Source: Oxytricha trifallax
Lineage: Eukaryota > Ciliophora > Spirotrichea > Sporadotrichida > Oxytrichidae
Length of the DNA stretch: 64,000 nucleotides
NCBI GenBank assembly: GCA_000711775.1
Contig: ARYC01017893.1
Location: forward strand, 1-64,000
Direction of reading: 5' to 3'
Shown here: piece by piece, positions 49,901-62,599 of the stretch
Layout of the letters: each line of letters begins with the position of its first letter
Numbering within the stretch: the stretch's first letter is position 1
Position numbers and translations under genes: made by a program
Notes under the pieces: generated by a model
Told to the model about the DNA's origin: nothing
What the model saw: the letters and a program-made list of their open reading frames with translations, nothing else
Databases searched by the model: none

Positions 49901-50630
49901 AATTTTTGATAGTTATATAACTAGTCGGCGGAAATCAGTCAGTCATAGCGCTGTCAACATAATCCCAAAACCGTAAAAATAGTTATATAGATATTTTAGC
50001 CAATCATGAATGTGACACTGTTTTCCTTATTCCAAATATCATGCTGACTATGTATAAGGCATGGACTCTTCCATATTTATAACTTTACCTTTGTTGTCTT
50101 CCTTATCTCTCATCACTTAGAGTTGGTGTTTATAGTAATTACCAGGCACAGTTGAAGAGTAAGGTGAAAGGGATTGAAAAGAAAGAGATTATAAGTGAAA
50201 CAGAATATTATCTTTTTATGATACTACGCTCAATCTATTTGAATAGCTTTTTACTGATTTAAGAAATCAAGAATTTAATGTAAGAATATCATAAAAGATA
50301 TCGCATAATAAATTCAAAGATAATTCAAATTCATATGTCCGGATTGATAAAGCGGTAAAGAATCCCATCAGATTTATTGTCATTGTTCTCAAAATCTACT
50401 AGCTTTTATCTTCTCTTGTATAATTGACTTTGAGTTTCTCTACTCTTTTTGATTTATAAGCTTTTTAAACTTACTAATCGCCACTAGACCCTTCATTAAA
50501 ATCCCATTTTTTTACAAAAAATTTCGCTGTGCCACTTCCATTTATTTTTCAACGGTCTACTTTCTTATGAAGGCATGATTTCGTTTTTATCAATAATTAA
50601 TGTTTGGGAAGAAATTTCACCATTTCATGA
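49900..50630 (+). pseudogene. Coding fragments of unknown gene
   Basis: A TGA-free plus-strand run of about 140 codons (50205-50628) reads LSFYDTTLNLFEQLFTDLRN, SYVRIDKAVKNPIRFIVIVL, PSLKSHFFTKNFAVPLPFIF and RHDFVFINNQCLGRNFTIS, ending at TGA. Upstream (50050-50205) SSIFITLPLLSSLSLITQSW is open in another frame with TGA codons. Hydrophobic stretches suggest a membrane or lipid-facing protein. No family named. Confidence 0.4.
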
Positions 50631-51189
50631 GTGTTTTCTTTTAGATTTATTAATAATTACATTACAGAAGAATATTTGTAAATGAGGCTATTTTAATTAT
50701 GGTCTACGATTTTCTTACTATATTAATTAATTATGTCACACAATGACCAGTCTATTTAATACGAAGGATCTTGGTAGTAAGTAATGTTATCCAATTCATT
50801 TTTGTGTTCAATTACATTCCGGTATTATTATGAAATTTAAAGTAAAATTACTATTCACAAATATTGGATTAGAAGGTATATAAGCCAAAAATAAAATACA
50901 TGAGCAAAACTAAACAAATGATTATTAAGCTTATTTTTCTAAAAAACTGTCATTTCCATTTTATGATAAGATAAATAGTTATTTCTAGCAATCTCATAAT
51001 AATCTGTTGAGACTCAACAGAGCTTTTAATTGAGATATAAATACAAATAATTCCCTTTATAATAGTCATGGAATTATTGCTTAGAGCAATAAAACTCAGG
51101 AACATAAATGTGAATTTTTCCATACAAAATTGAAAAATATTTTGCTTTTTTTAATCAGCTTTACGCTCTCAATTTCACTTTATTGATTT

Positions 51190-51500
51190 AATCTAACTAT
51201 AAAAAAAATTAAATAATTGTAAGAAAGTAATTTCTGTTGAAGGATAATTGTCAATAAACTTTAAATGTCTTCCATTTTCATAGTCATATATCTAGATCAT
51301 ATCATAGCCAGAACTTCCTCGTCCATAAGTCATCACAACTAAAGAAACTACAATAATCAAAATCCTCAGGCGTTATTTATAATCTATTAGCTTTTTAGTA
51401 CATTAGAATCCTTATCACTCAAATTATTAGGATTTGAAAGGATTTCATATGCAGGTCCTATATTAAGTCTTTGTCAAGTAAATTCCCATCATTTAATAAA
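51190..51500 (-). pseudogene. Beta-propeller-like fragment, tentative
   Basis: Minus strand near 51360-51240: ILIIVVSLVVMTYGRGSSGY and DMIQIYDYENGRHLKFIDNY, a strand-turn-strand pattern (IxIYDYENGxxL) reminiscent of WD40 blades. Just upstream GPAYEILSNPNNLSDKDSNV lies in another frame. Too short to name. Confidence 0.3.
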
Positions 51501-52039
51501 AGAAATAATTTAATTATTTGGAGTATTTTTTAAAATTATATAATAAGAAAAAGCTTAATAATATTAAAATAACTAAATAAAAATAGACATAAATTTCTCA
51601 CACTTACTTCCATATTCTTAGCTCTAGCACCGTCAAACTCTACATATTTTCCTTTTTCACAACTAGAGTTTATAGTGTCATCCTTAATTAAACTTAATAA
51701 TTTGTTATATTAGTTAATTATAAAAGTAAAATATATTTTAAAGTTATATAAATATAGGATTTTATCTGCAAAATTTAGAAATTTTATTTTCAATCTTTGC
51801 AATTGTTTATATAGATATATTCTGAATAAAATTTTAAATATTCATCAGTCTATTTTTAGACTTGTTGCACATTTATCACTCTCTTATTTCTATTATAGAA
51901 GCAATTAATTTGAGTTGTGGGTAAGATATTAAATAAGATCAAAATATATAAATGTTTGTTACAGTACATAATTACATTAAATTATTAATTGATGCAAACG
52001 AAATTAATAGATAGAGTAGAGTGAAATTAAAATGCACAT

Positions 52040-55000
52040 AGATGGGGTTTAAGAACCAGTCCTTTTTTAGTAATAAATCTATTTAAATTTTTATTTAAAT
52101 GGCTTTATACCCATTTTTTTAATTCTTTGAATTGTGCCATCTGGGAAAATACTCTCCTCCTATCCATCAGCAAAAATGCACTTAATCGTACCATCAGAGA
52201 AGCTATAATATTTATTAAATCTATGATAATATATTAACTTACATTATTTCCTTAGTGTCATCAGGAAAATTCTTCTTTACTTGTTTAATAGCTAATTTAA
52301 ACACTTGCAGTCCATCATGAAAAATATTCTGAGTGGGTCTAGCATCTGCAAAACAATAGACAATGTTGCTGTCAGGGTAGGTTTGCTTGATTTCATTATT
52401 GTGGAAATAGATTCTATAAACGTCAGGGAACACTTCACGCTTCACTCCGTTGTTGAAAATCACTTTTTTCTTACCGATTTAGCAGAGTCGCTGTATTTAC
52501 AATGGTCCCAAATAACTTATTCTATAACCTTCATGTTTGAGGTCTGTTTGTTATGGTAACTGGGTTGATTTTTATTTGATTGTCTTCCTCCTCTTGTTCT
52601 TGCCTTGTTGGATATAAGTTGTAGTAAAAGGAGTTTGGTTTTGATATTACTCTGTGGGATCTCAATTTTTTTTCTAGCTTCTTGTGGTTCATTAATAGAT
52701 GTTGGAGATGGGTTTCTCTGGTTTTAGTTGGACTTTTATGAGTAATCTTTTTAATATTAATGATTATTATCTTGAATGATGTGGATTTCATCTTCTTCTT
52801 CGTATTTCTCTTCCTCTTAATCATGACTTCATATTGATTATCTTCATCTTAAACTGGGCTTTCCATTCATTTTTCATGTGGAACAATATAAAATTTATCT
52901 AAAAATACTATTTTACTCAGAAATTCTTCAGTTATTTATATTTATTCTTATAGATACCCTTGGGCTATTGCTCTTACTCCTAATGTGCGTCTTAATTACT
53001 GCCAGGTGCACTGAATTTATATCTCTGCTATGCGTTTTTCATTATACTTGCTAGTACATTTTTTGGTTGTTTCAACTGTGATTTTAAAACATTTATAGAT
53101 TGAACATCCCCATTTTATATAAAAAAGTATAATAAGTAAGCAGCTGATTGCCATCGCTGTTATTCGTAATTTCTCTGTTCATCACTTACCTTTTTGTTTC
53201 TTTGAGTCAAATCCTCCACTTATTTTTTTTCAATCAGTCATTTTCTGTTTTTGTTCTTTTGCATAGGATTCCTATGTCACTCTTAGCAGTTCTCACATTA
53301 GTGCATCTATTTCTTCACGTTTTTTTGTTTGAACTGGCAACTAATTACATATTCTTTGAACTTTAAATTCCAATAATGAGCAATTAAATATAAATCTTTT
53401 TTCAAGATCTTTCTTTTCGTTTTTGATTTTCTCTATTTCATCCAGCTTCAATCTTTCAATTTCCTCAAATGCCTTCTTTTTCATTTGATTAAAAAAAGAA
53501 AATTTTCAATTAATTAATGATATTTTATGATTATTTTTTAGACTCTAATTTTCTCTCTCAACCTGAGCTTTCTAAATTAACTTTTCATATTCCTTGCGCT
53601 TATTATTATGTAACTACTGCTCTTAATTGAACTTTCACATCGCAATTACTCCACTTTCTGTTGCACTATTCTCTCCATTTCTTCTGGGACTGAGTTGTTT
53701 CAAGTCATTTTAATGGCTGTTTGTTATTCTTGGGATGTTAATTTGTGGTATCTGAGTTTCCTTTTATAAAAAATTTCTTCTCTTAATGATTTTATGTTTA
53801 GTGGCTTCATGAGTGATGTTATGGGGTGTCAAACCGTTTCCACTTTTGTATAAAGCCAATCTATTTGATTCATTATATGGAAGTTAATTGTTAATTTTGG
53901 TTAGTATATGAATTATTTCTGAAATCTGCTTAATTTGTTTCCTCATCATCTGAATCATCAAAGAGCTTCTTCTTGCGTTTGTTCTAAGGTTAAGGTGCAA
54001 TCCACTATTATCAGATTCTTTTGGTGAATAAATCATTGGAACCTCCATTTGCCCTTGTGTTGGATAGTATTTATTAATGGATTCCTTCACTAATTCTTCA
54101 AAATCCATGGTGGTCATGTTCTATAGGTTTTATGCTGGCAACTTTAAGTTCTTGCAATTGTTTTAGTTCAAGAAAGAGTTAACTATGTTTTGGGGTTTTG
54201 GACTTATATTGTTATCAAATTAGTAACTTTCAATTTGATCACCGTCATAAAGTGAATTTGGCAAATTTTAACTGCTTTTCTGTTTGTTTTGATTTTTACG
54301 CTAATTCCTACTTCTCTTAAATTTTGCTATACTTGCTCTTAAGACTCTCTGTTATTAGATTTATCATAACCATTGCTACCACCACGTTTTCCTGATTCAC
54401 TTGCTAAAAACGTCTTTTTTAACAGGTTTGCCAAGTATTTGATATTTTAATCTGTAGGTCTCACGGCCATTCCATTATCTTCTTGTTCTCTACTCTACTA
54501 TGATCTTCTGAGTGCTTCGTGATGAGAATTCTTTTTAAATTAATAATTTTTTTATCATTTTATTTTCTGGTACCTCTTGGACTTTCCATTCAGCATTGTG
54601 ATGAGGGGTTAACTTTTGATATTGCTGGATTTTTTTCTTAATTTTCCTACTTTTTATCGTTTTCAATGTTATCAATGTAGTAATTATACTTTTTAGTTTA
54701 GACTGGTTCAGTAACTTCAGGTTTCTTTTATTTTTTCTTTAGGAATTTCTTTTTTCGCTTTGGTCTATCATACTCATTCTCATCATCGTAATTACTATAC
54801 AAGCTAAATTGTTTAGAAAGATGTTTATTTAAATTTAAGTATTTTGATAATAGGTAGAGTTGGATTAGGTCCCATTTACCTCAAATTTGATCTTAAGAGT
54901 TCTTCAAAATTCTTGGCTTTAGGAGCATGGATTGGCATATAATCTATGTTTTTTACTTTATTGGATTTAATATAGTAGCTGTTCTTTTGTAGATTGTCTT

Positions 55001-55600
55001 AATAGTCGTTATTATAAATTGACTTCTATGGAGTATAAAATCAAGTTCCTATAATTCTTAGAATTATAAAATTTAAATGTAATATGATTGTTAAAGTTTT
55101 GATTAGAGTTTTTAATAGGGAAGGTGTTTAAATGCTAATCTTTATAAAATCGAGTTAGAACCTTGAGGCATGTTATGATTTTGGTTTCTAAAAAATTTAC
55201 TGCATAAAATCATTAGCTCCTATGTTTTAAGCATCTAACTTATCATAGTTAATGTTGTAGTTTCTATTATTGGCTATTTTTAATCAGTTTCGTGGTGAAT
55301 TTTAGCTACTTGGCTTCTTCTTATTTTGGTTTAGAACTTTAAATATATGAAAGATTCATTGGGATCTCCTAAATTGTCGTAATTGGGTAATTTTTATGCA
55401 GTGATTCTGTGAGTGACTGGTTATCTCTGCCTTTTTTAGGTGGATTTTTCTGGATGTAGTGCTCAGTATGTTTGTAATCAACTAAATCATCAATGACCTC
55501 TTTGTGTTAGAACCATGATATTTAGTACTTTGGCTATTGTCCTGTGAAATTTGTTGATTTAAATTCAATTTAGCTTTGGTATAATCAATGCATATTTATA
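52040..55600 (-). pseudogene. SAS4: SAS-4/CPAP-like centriole protein gene with TCP10 C-terminal domain
   Basis: The 3' end holds the TCP10_C repeats of centriolar SAS-4/CENPJ proteins: VIFNNGVKREVFPDVYRIYF, NNEIKQTYPDSNIVYCFADA, FHDGLQVFKLAIKQVKKNFP, DDTKEI, and after a 40-base intron (GTAAGT to TATAG, about 52242-52203) IFSDGTIKCIFADGQEESIF and PDGTIQRI. Upstream are a charged Q-rich linker (EEEKYEEEDEIHIIQD), a coiled coil (KKKAFEEIERLKLDEIEKIK, 53490-53400) and an N-terminal part with MTTMDFEELVKESINKYYPT (54117) and IESYQFDNNISPKPQ. SAS-4 sets centriole length and recruits tubulin; ciliates need it for basal bodies. A one-base change in the A-run near 52470 breaks the frame before VIFNN. 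Other frame changes lie upstream, and several conserved glycines are lost. Confidence 0.75.
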
Positions 55601-56070
55601 ATCTGAACGAAAACTTCTTTTATTAGTGCTTTACTGCTATGAATTATCATATTAAGTGTATTATTGCTAAAATACAAAAGAAAGAATAGGAAATTATAAA
55701 TAAGTAAAATAAATAAACTGCCTATAAATTAGTATTTGTTGATTAAATAAGTTTTATTAAAGAGAAAAGGGAAATAATAATGGGATTTTTCTATTGTATA
55801 TGGAATACTATAAACTTTAACTTAATATTATGAAATACATATTATTTATTTTTTTTTATACATCCAAAATCATTTGTCATTTCACGGAGATAATCTGTTT
55901 GTGATATTATATTAGTATTTTAGTCTGTTAATGAATTTTAGTTTTATATACGTTAATCGTGTATTATTTAGGTAGCGCAATTAGCTAAAATAGATTAATT
56001 TTAGTGAATTAAATCAATTAATCAAGATTTCCATTCACTCTATATTTATATTAAGTTTATTCTATTTATA

Positions 56071-56110
56071 GGTACTCTACCGCATTTAAGCTGTTTTGCG
56101 GTAGAGTACC
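56071..56110. repeat. Hairpin in left arm of element B
   Basis: GGTACTCTACCGCA pairs perfectly with TGCGGTAGAGTACC around a 12-base loop. It is GC-richer than its surroundings. Confidence 0.9.
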
Positions 56111-56404
56111 TTAATTATATTAATTATTAAATAAATTAAATTTAAATGCTATGATAAAATATGTAATTAAGTTTTCTAAAAAAAGTAATTAATAATATAA
56201 AATTCATAAATAAATTTAAATTAATTTGAATTGTGATTCTATTAATCATTATGCTTTGAAGTTTGTTGCCGAATACAGTAACATTTTTAGTTAATTTTCT
56301 CTCTAGATTATATTTATTAATTATTAATTACTTTTGTAGAAAACTTAATTACATATTTTATCATAGCATTTAAATTTAATTTATTTAATAATTAATATAA
56401 TTAA

Positions 56405-56444
56405 GGTACTCTACCGCAAAACAGCTTAAATGCGGTAGAGTACC
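56405..56444. repeat. Hairpin in right arm of element B
   Basis: Inverted copy of the hairpin at 56071-56110, identical stem and loop. Confidence 0.9.
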
Positions 56445-56592
56445 TATAAATAGAATAAACTTAATATAAATATAGAGTGAATGGAAATCTTGATTAATTG
56501 ATTTAATTCACTAAAATTAATCTATTTTAGCTAAATTATAAGTACCTATATTCTTAAAATTTTAGAAATATTTAGATTTGTGAGAGTGCTGT

Positions 56593-56622
<30 letters not shown>
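56593..56622. repeat. TA dinucleotide microsatellite
   Basis: About 15 TA copies just right of element B. Confidence 0.9.
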
Positions 56623-56623
<1 letters not shown>

Positions 56624-56915
56624 AGGTAAATAAGTATTTTTAAGTTAACATTTTCAATAATAAATACTTACTTCATGTTTAATTGGTAAAATTTGCAGGA
56701 ATACATAGAGAGGTTTGATGTGTTGTTAGATATAAATTGTTCCATTTTAATTAATATTTCAAGAAATATAAATGTATTACGTTATTGATTAATTACTATA
56801 AATTTAAATTTGAAAATTCATGATCGATAATAGGGCTATAACATGCTTTTCTTTCTCTAATGATTGACTTTATTTCATAATTAAACGTTAGCTATTAATT
56901 TTACCTGTAATTTGT

Positions 56916-58110
56916 TCATTGTTCCCGTTTCCTATGTTTTATTTTATCTATGATGTTATTTTGCTTTAGTAAGTTTTGGAGATTTTGGGTAAATCCTATA
57001 GAGAATGGCTAAGGCTCTTGTTGATATTCATAATTATTCAAAGTTGGTTTTTGATAGTTAGTAGCATTCAAGTCTCTAAGTTTACTGCGCAAGTAGGATC
57101 TTGTTTTATACCATTCGATTGAAATTTTGTTATTGCTAGTTTGGAAGAGATTACCCTTAGTTTTTCTAGAGCTCCTTAGTTCTCGATGGAGTCAATCAAG
57201 TTTTATAAATGATTCAAATAAGAATAGATGTTGTTCATGTTCATGCTCATGTATAGATTGTTATTGAAAGCTTCTGTCCAATTGGTTGAGTAGAAGACTT
57301 ATTTTTCATAGACAAGGGTTAAAGGATTTGTTATAAATACATCTATTTAAGTGAGAGCTGTTATTTGTTGCATTTATTAAGCACTTGCAAGAAGATAAGC
57401 TGTGTTCTAAAGTCCAACACCAAACAAAGAGGGGTTTGTGGCACTTTATACTGATTTTTATTGAATAAATTCTAATTTGATAGAGTTTGCTGCATCTATA
57501 ATAGCTCAAATTGAAGTTACTGTTTTTATGATAGGTTTATGTTATTTTGTAGCAAAGAGTTTTACATACTAAAGGCTTCAAACTGATTAGAGTTGTTTCC
57601 AAACTATTTTGCAGTTGGATCAATGTTTAATCTATTTTACAAATTTAAGTAATTTATATAAATAAAATTAATAAATTAAATAAAGCCGATTCAAACACCC
57701 ATTTAAAATTTGATTCATTTATGGCATCCTTCCCATTAAGTTAGTGTCTATAGCTTTAAATTAACACTTTTGGCCAGAGATTGGTTTAGCCCAATATGGC
57801 CATAACCTTCAATCATTTACTTTTTCATATCCATACTTGACATGCTTCCTTAACTCGCAGTTTAGTTTCTGAAAGTCTTATTGCAGCTTAACTGTGGCGG
57901 AGTTGAATCTGCCTGGGATCGTATTCTAATAACTTTAAGTATCTAAGTTATATATTGAAAAACTTGTTATCAACTATTCCTTACCAGTATCAGCAAGGTT
58001 ATTTTGGAGATTTTAAAAGTTCATAATTATTTCTACTGCTTAGAAGGCATGTAGGATTTGTATTTGAAAGTGGGATCGAACATTTTTCGATCGTTGTTAA
58101 TCCTTGACTA
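56916..58110 (-). pseudogene. Q/N-rich gene of unknown function, broken
   Basis: Minus strand: DRKMFDPTFKYKSYMPSKQQ (about 58090), MIEGYGHIGLNQSLAKSVNL (about 57815-57755), then a Q/N-rich block NIDPTAKQFGNNSNQFEAFS, LSQKQQLQFELLQMQQTLSN, NLFNKNQYKVPQTPLCLV (57640-57430), YSYLNHLQNLIDSIENQGAL (about 57215-57155) and the end TSNNKISIEWYKTRSYLRSK, NYEYQQEPQPFSIGFTQNLQ and IIDKIKHRKREQ at TGA 56918-56916. Three or more frame changes interrupt it. The Q/N-rich middle and helical end are typical of ciliate scaffold-type proteins. No domain named. Confidence 0.5.
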
Positions 58111-58139
58111 GACATTTAAATTAAATTATCAAAACAATA

Positions 58140-59190
58140 ATATATTGGGAATATTTATAAATCAAAATAAATCAATTAATCAGGGTTACAGAATATTTGG
58201 AATTTATGTAATGGCATTCTGAAGAATTGTTAAAAATAATTGAAAATTTATTATTAATAAGTCTCTTAATTATTAACTATGATTAAGTTTCTCTCTTGTT
58301 GAAATTTTACTATGCTGATTTCGGCAAAAATTATTATAATTTTATTGCCTAATAATTATATGCATTAATTTATACTGTACTGGAAGCTAGAATCAAAGAA
58401 CTCAGAAATCAGAGAAACTTCATAAATATTGATAAAATATAAAAGAATAGGAATTAATTTAAAGTAAATGATTTAAAGCTGACATTAAATTGATAACAAT
58501 ATTGTTGATTTAATTTATCTTCAAAAAGGCTTAAATAAATGAAATGAATTTTTACTTGATTAGCTTTATAATATCAACTGTCACTTAAAAAATATGTAAG
58601 CAATTTTTAATTTTACATTTTCAAAATTATTCTGTTTTAGCAGACATAACTTTTGAGTTTGAAAAGTTGTCAATATATATTTATTGTATTTTATTGATTT
58701 TAGAAAACATAAATATCTCTGTGCTGATTTGATTTTGAGCCAAACTCTAATAATTCATCTCTAATCTTTGTCTCCTTACTCTATATCGAATATATTTTAG
58801 TAGTGATTACATAGAAAATTATGTTTTGCAATAAATTTAATGCTCAAGAATGCAAAATATTACAATATTATGATATATAAAAGAAAACACTTACCTTATT
58901 AGCTTGATAAGCTTCAGTCCTCTCTCAATTATTTTTTAATTATAAATATGTAAATATTTTCAGATATAAAATAGTTTTATCTTATTCTTAATTTTAAAGA
59001 TTAATGATAGAAAGTAAGTGTAATTGAATTCTTATAATCAAAAGCAATGGTTTTATAACTTGGAGGTTATTGTGAAAAATATAAATTTATAAGACACTTT
59101 ATTATTTATTAAAAGTTTATTATTGAGACTCAATAATATATAAAAACAAACAAGCAATATATGTGGATTTATTCTATTTAGATTGAAAAC
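58140..59190. other. AT-rich stretch, no gene recognised
   Basis: Intergenic AT-rich DNA upstream of the CFAP58-like gene. It probably contained that gene's promoter, but no element can be pointed out. Confidence 0.35.
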
Positions 59191-59200
59191 ATAATATACA

Positions 59201-61810
59201 ATGGGAGACACAAACCTCGGTTAAAACGAAAACCCAGGAGCCATTGATAAAATTCCAAATGTATTTGAAGCCCTTCAAGACAACTCAGTTATAAACAAAG
59301 AAATTAATGCCTTCGGATTTGATCAAGAGCTTTTAATTATTAAGAGAGAATTCAAGCAGTACATGGAAGAAATAATAGGCAATTAATATTTTGAAAGATC
59401 AAAATCAGTACTAAAAGATTCATTAAAACTGAAAAATGTAATATATTGATTAGTATTCAATATTAGTAAATGTCCTAAAAAATTAAGTGAACGAAGCTTA
59501 TGAATAATTGAAAATTAAAAGAAAAACAAGGCAAAAAAATAGCGTTAAAAATAGTTACTCTTAAAACTGAAATCACTAATCTTCATCGTATTTTACAACA
59601 AGGGGCTCACTTCGAAAAAGACATCAAGTTGAGACGGCTTTAAGAAAGTTTATGAAGAACTAGTAAATTAGAGAGAAGACTTAGAGAGAAGTTGAGGTAG
59701 GTTAGATAACGAAAGAAAGAGCTGATGGAATATACTTCTGAGATAGTCATAGTTAACTTCGTTGAAGACATTTGAAAGATGAATAAATTGATCAAAGAGT
59801 CTAAGGAAATTAATGATAAGGAAGGAACAGAAGAGAGAAGAAACAGCTAGACAATTAGACTAAAACACTGAGAACTCAAATAGATTAGGCAGCATGTGTT
59901 CGTCGTGTTGGCAGTTGAGAAAGAAAATTAAAAGGTTTCAAAAATATAGACACTCTAAAATAAACTCAAGAAATAGGATCAAGTCAAGCTAAAAACAACA
60001 AAGTCACCAAGCTACAGAAAAAGAAATCAAGAAGAGTGTAAACTTATAATCTATCAATTATATTTAAGAATTTCTTAAATCTCTATTAATTTTAAATAAC
60101 AAAATAATCTAAATGAAGCAGTTAGATCTAAAAGAAACCTCCTTAGAATATATATTTTAAGATAATTATGTTTCTAAATAAATAATTGTACTCTAAGAAC
60201 TTGCTGGAGACACAACAAGAAATAGCAGTTTAAGATGAAATTCAGAAGTATAACTCAATAGTTTTCACAGTTAAAGGAAGAAATAAACTCAAATGATCTT
60301 AGCATCCACTCTAAAACACTTAATAAGCAGAGATATGCTGGTGAAAAAGCCAAGTTAGAGTAAGATATGTTGTTGTTTCTATTTATAAGTGTAGTTATTC
60401 TACATATAATTTGAGGTATCGAGAGTTTCACCAGAAACATTGAATCCAGTTAGGATTTGATTAAAACCCAGGAATACGGAATCGCGATTGAAATAAGTTA
60501 TATCAGTACCTGATGTTGAAAAGTAAAACAAAGAAAAGACTATGAAATAGTCTTTAACCAGATATTTGGTAACTTAATTGATTATAAGAAACGAAGAGTT
60601 ATCTTTGCTCTATGAAAATATTAAAATTTAGAAGTCTTCCCTTTAAAAGGAGAGATTTTGTTTTTCAAGAGTGATTTGATGATATTCTATACATCAAGAA
60701 GTATTAATAAAGTATTTGTTCATAAAGGGTAAAAGAATTTTTATTTTAAATTTAAAGATAAATTGCTGAATCAAAGCGGGAATTGATTGCGTCACAAAAT
60801 GAGACAAATTGTATATCAGATTTGTGAAAAGAAATATATTGACTGCAAAAAAAATAGATTGGACAACAGCAAAAATGGAAATTCTTGCAAATAATTAAGA
60901 GAAACTACATATTATTCACAGATGGATAAAACTTGAATTCACATTAATCTTTTTCAATAATGTCAACTATAAACCATGAATAAATTATTATCAGAATCAT
61001 TCACTTATTTTTACTTGAATGCACAGACCCAGAGACATACGAGATGATTAAGAAGATTCAAATCTGTAGAAGAAATTAATTGCCAAGAGAGAAGAAGTGC
61101 TTGAAAAAGACGTGCTTATTCAATAAAATGAAAAACCCTATATTTTGCTCAAGAATATCTTGGCTAAAGATTCACAACCAGAAGTTGCTAAAAAACTTTA
61201 AATCTATCAACAAAACTTTAAGGATAACTCCAAACAATTGAAGGATATGGTCGCTGAATTGTAAAACTATCAATCTTAAGTTAGTCTCTTTAGATTTGAA
61301 ATTGAGATTATTATTTATTTTTTCAAATAAGGGATTTAAAAATATATGTTTTCATCTCTTATTGATAATAAAAATAAGTGACTTTACAAGGAGGTAAACT
61401 AACAATTATCATCCCAGAAACCTAAGGAAAACAGATCTGAAGCAGCCAATCAACAGTTAGATTGATTTATCAGTTACCGGCTCATCTGTCAATTGGTGGT
61501 TAAACAAGCAGATTATAAAAACAAAGATAGTCTTTGAAAGAATTGCAGAGCAGACTATCTCTTAGGGATCTGGAAATATCAAAGAAATTATACCAAGTGA
61601 TATATTGTAATTTAAGGAGGAACAGCTGGTGTAGTTTGATACCAAGCTATTTTGAGTAAACTTAGTGCTAAAGGTGACAAAGATTCAGCAGTGAAATCTT
61701 AATCAAGATAGAGTGTGGTAAAAAGAAAAGAAGAAAGTGAAATTTATGATAAAATTCAGTTAAAAAATATCAGTAAAGAGTCGGTGAATAGTAGATTTTA
61801 TATTGAATTT
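59201..61810 (+). pseudogene. CFAP58: CFAP58-like ciliary coiled-coil gene, decayed
   Basis: ATG at 59201 opens MGDTNLGQNENPGAIDKIPN. Landmarks follow CFAP58 (CCDC147) in order: VTLKTEITNLHRILQQGAHF (about 59555), QLIIRNEELSLLYENIKIQK (about 60570), DPETYEMIKKIQ, then after a one-base shift LQKKLIAKREEVLEKDVLIQ (about 61065), EKPYILLKNILAKDSQPEVA and KKLQIYQQNFKDNSKQLKDM, then VAELQNYQSQVS (61130-61290). The spacing matches an 870-residue family compressed by losses. CFAP58 is a coiled-coil protein of the axoneme and basal-body region, needed for cilium or flagellum structure. Introns may account for some AT-rich gaps (a GTAATA donor near 59438), but in-frame TGA codons and several single-base shifts show that the copy is broken. 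Confidence 0.75.
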
Positions 61811-61819
61811 TTACATCAA

Positions 61820-62590
61820 TTAAATTCTTTTTATAAATTAAATTAACTAGCTATATAAAATAAATAGCATTAAGATTTGTTAATTTTATTAAATCATAAT
61901 TACTTTTAAATTTATTTAACTTTGTTTAACTCAATGAATCATTGGATAGCAAGACTCTGCGAAGTTTGAACTCATGAAATATATCAAACTAGAAGTTATC
62001 CAGAGAACCATAACAACAAATTCATTAATTGATAGACACGAAGAGCAAAACTGACAACCAAATGGTAATTCATCACTGGTAAAGAAATAAAAATTGTAGA
62101 GTGTATCTAAACTAAAATAAAATACTAAATTTTACGTTATTTCTTACTGTTGCTATGCTGGCTTTAAATTATAGGTCATTAACCTCTGGGGTAACGTATG
62201 GCTGAACTTTTGCAATAATTCGATTTAAGTTATCAATAATGTAAATTACAAAAAAATTATTCAATATAAAAAATCATATTAAATAAGTTATTAATTAAAT
62301 AAATTGGCATCATAAAAATAAACTCAAAAGTGTATTAAAACAGAATATATTATATTTTCAAAAATCTCTCCATTACTAAGCCTAATTTTTTTATCAATAA
62401 AAAATATTTTATTCCTGTTAAATTCAATAAAATCTTATATTTATATTTACTAATATAAAATAAAATATATGATGCATAATTCATTTTTTCTTTTTACAAT
62501 TAACTTTAACAATAACATGAAACCAATAAGCGACAAGATAATATCATTAATACAAATTTGACAAATCTTACTCTTTATAGTAGCTTGAAT
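61820..62590. other. AT-rich stretch, no gene recognised
   Basis: Lies between the CFAP58-like and finger-kinase genes, which converge here. No repeat or gene recognised. Confidence 0.35.
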
Positions 62591-62599
62591 GTAATAAAG

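Larger units (their letters stand above)
55983..56532. mobile_element. Foldback element B, 550 bp, same plan as A
   Basis: Inverted arms of about 230 bases start AGCTAAAATAGATTAATTTT at the left, with the complement at the right, and match almost perfectly. AATTA at 55979-55983 and 56534-56538 may be a target duplication. Each arm carries a hairpin with a perfect 14-bp stem. The unique centre is about 90 bases and there is no coding sequence. Length and hairpin placement equal element A at 41050. The sequences differ, apart from ATTAATCAAGATTT found in the outer third of both. Confidence 0.8.

Noticed and set aside
57306-57509. Cys-rich 67-codon minus-strand frame
   Set aside because: A neighbouring minus-strand frame gives a Q/N-rich protein fitting the gene at 56.9-58.1 kb; the Cys-rich reading is an out-of-frame shadow.
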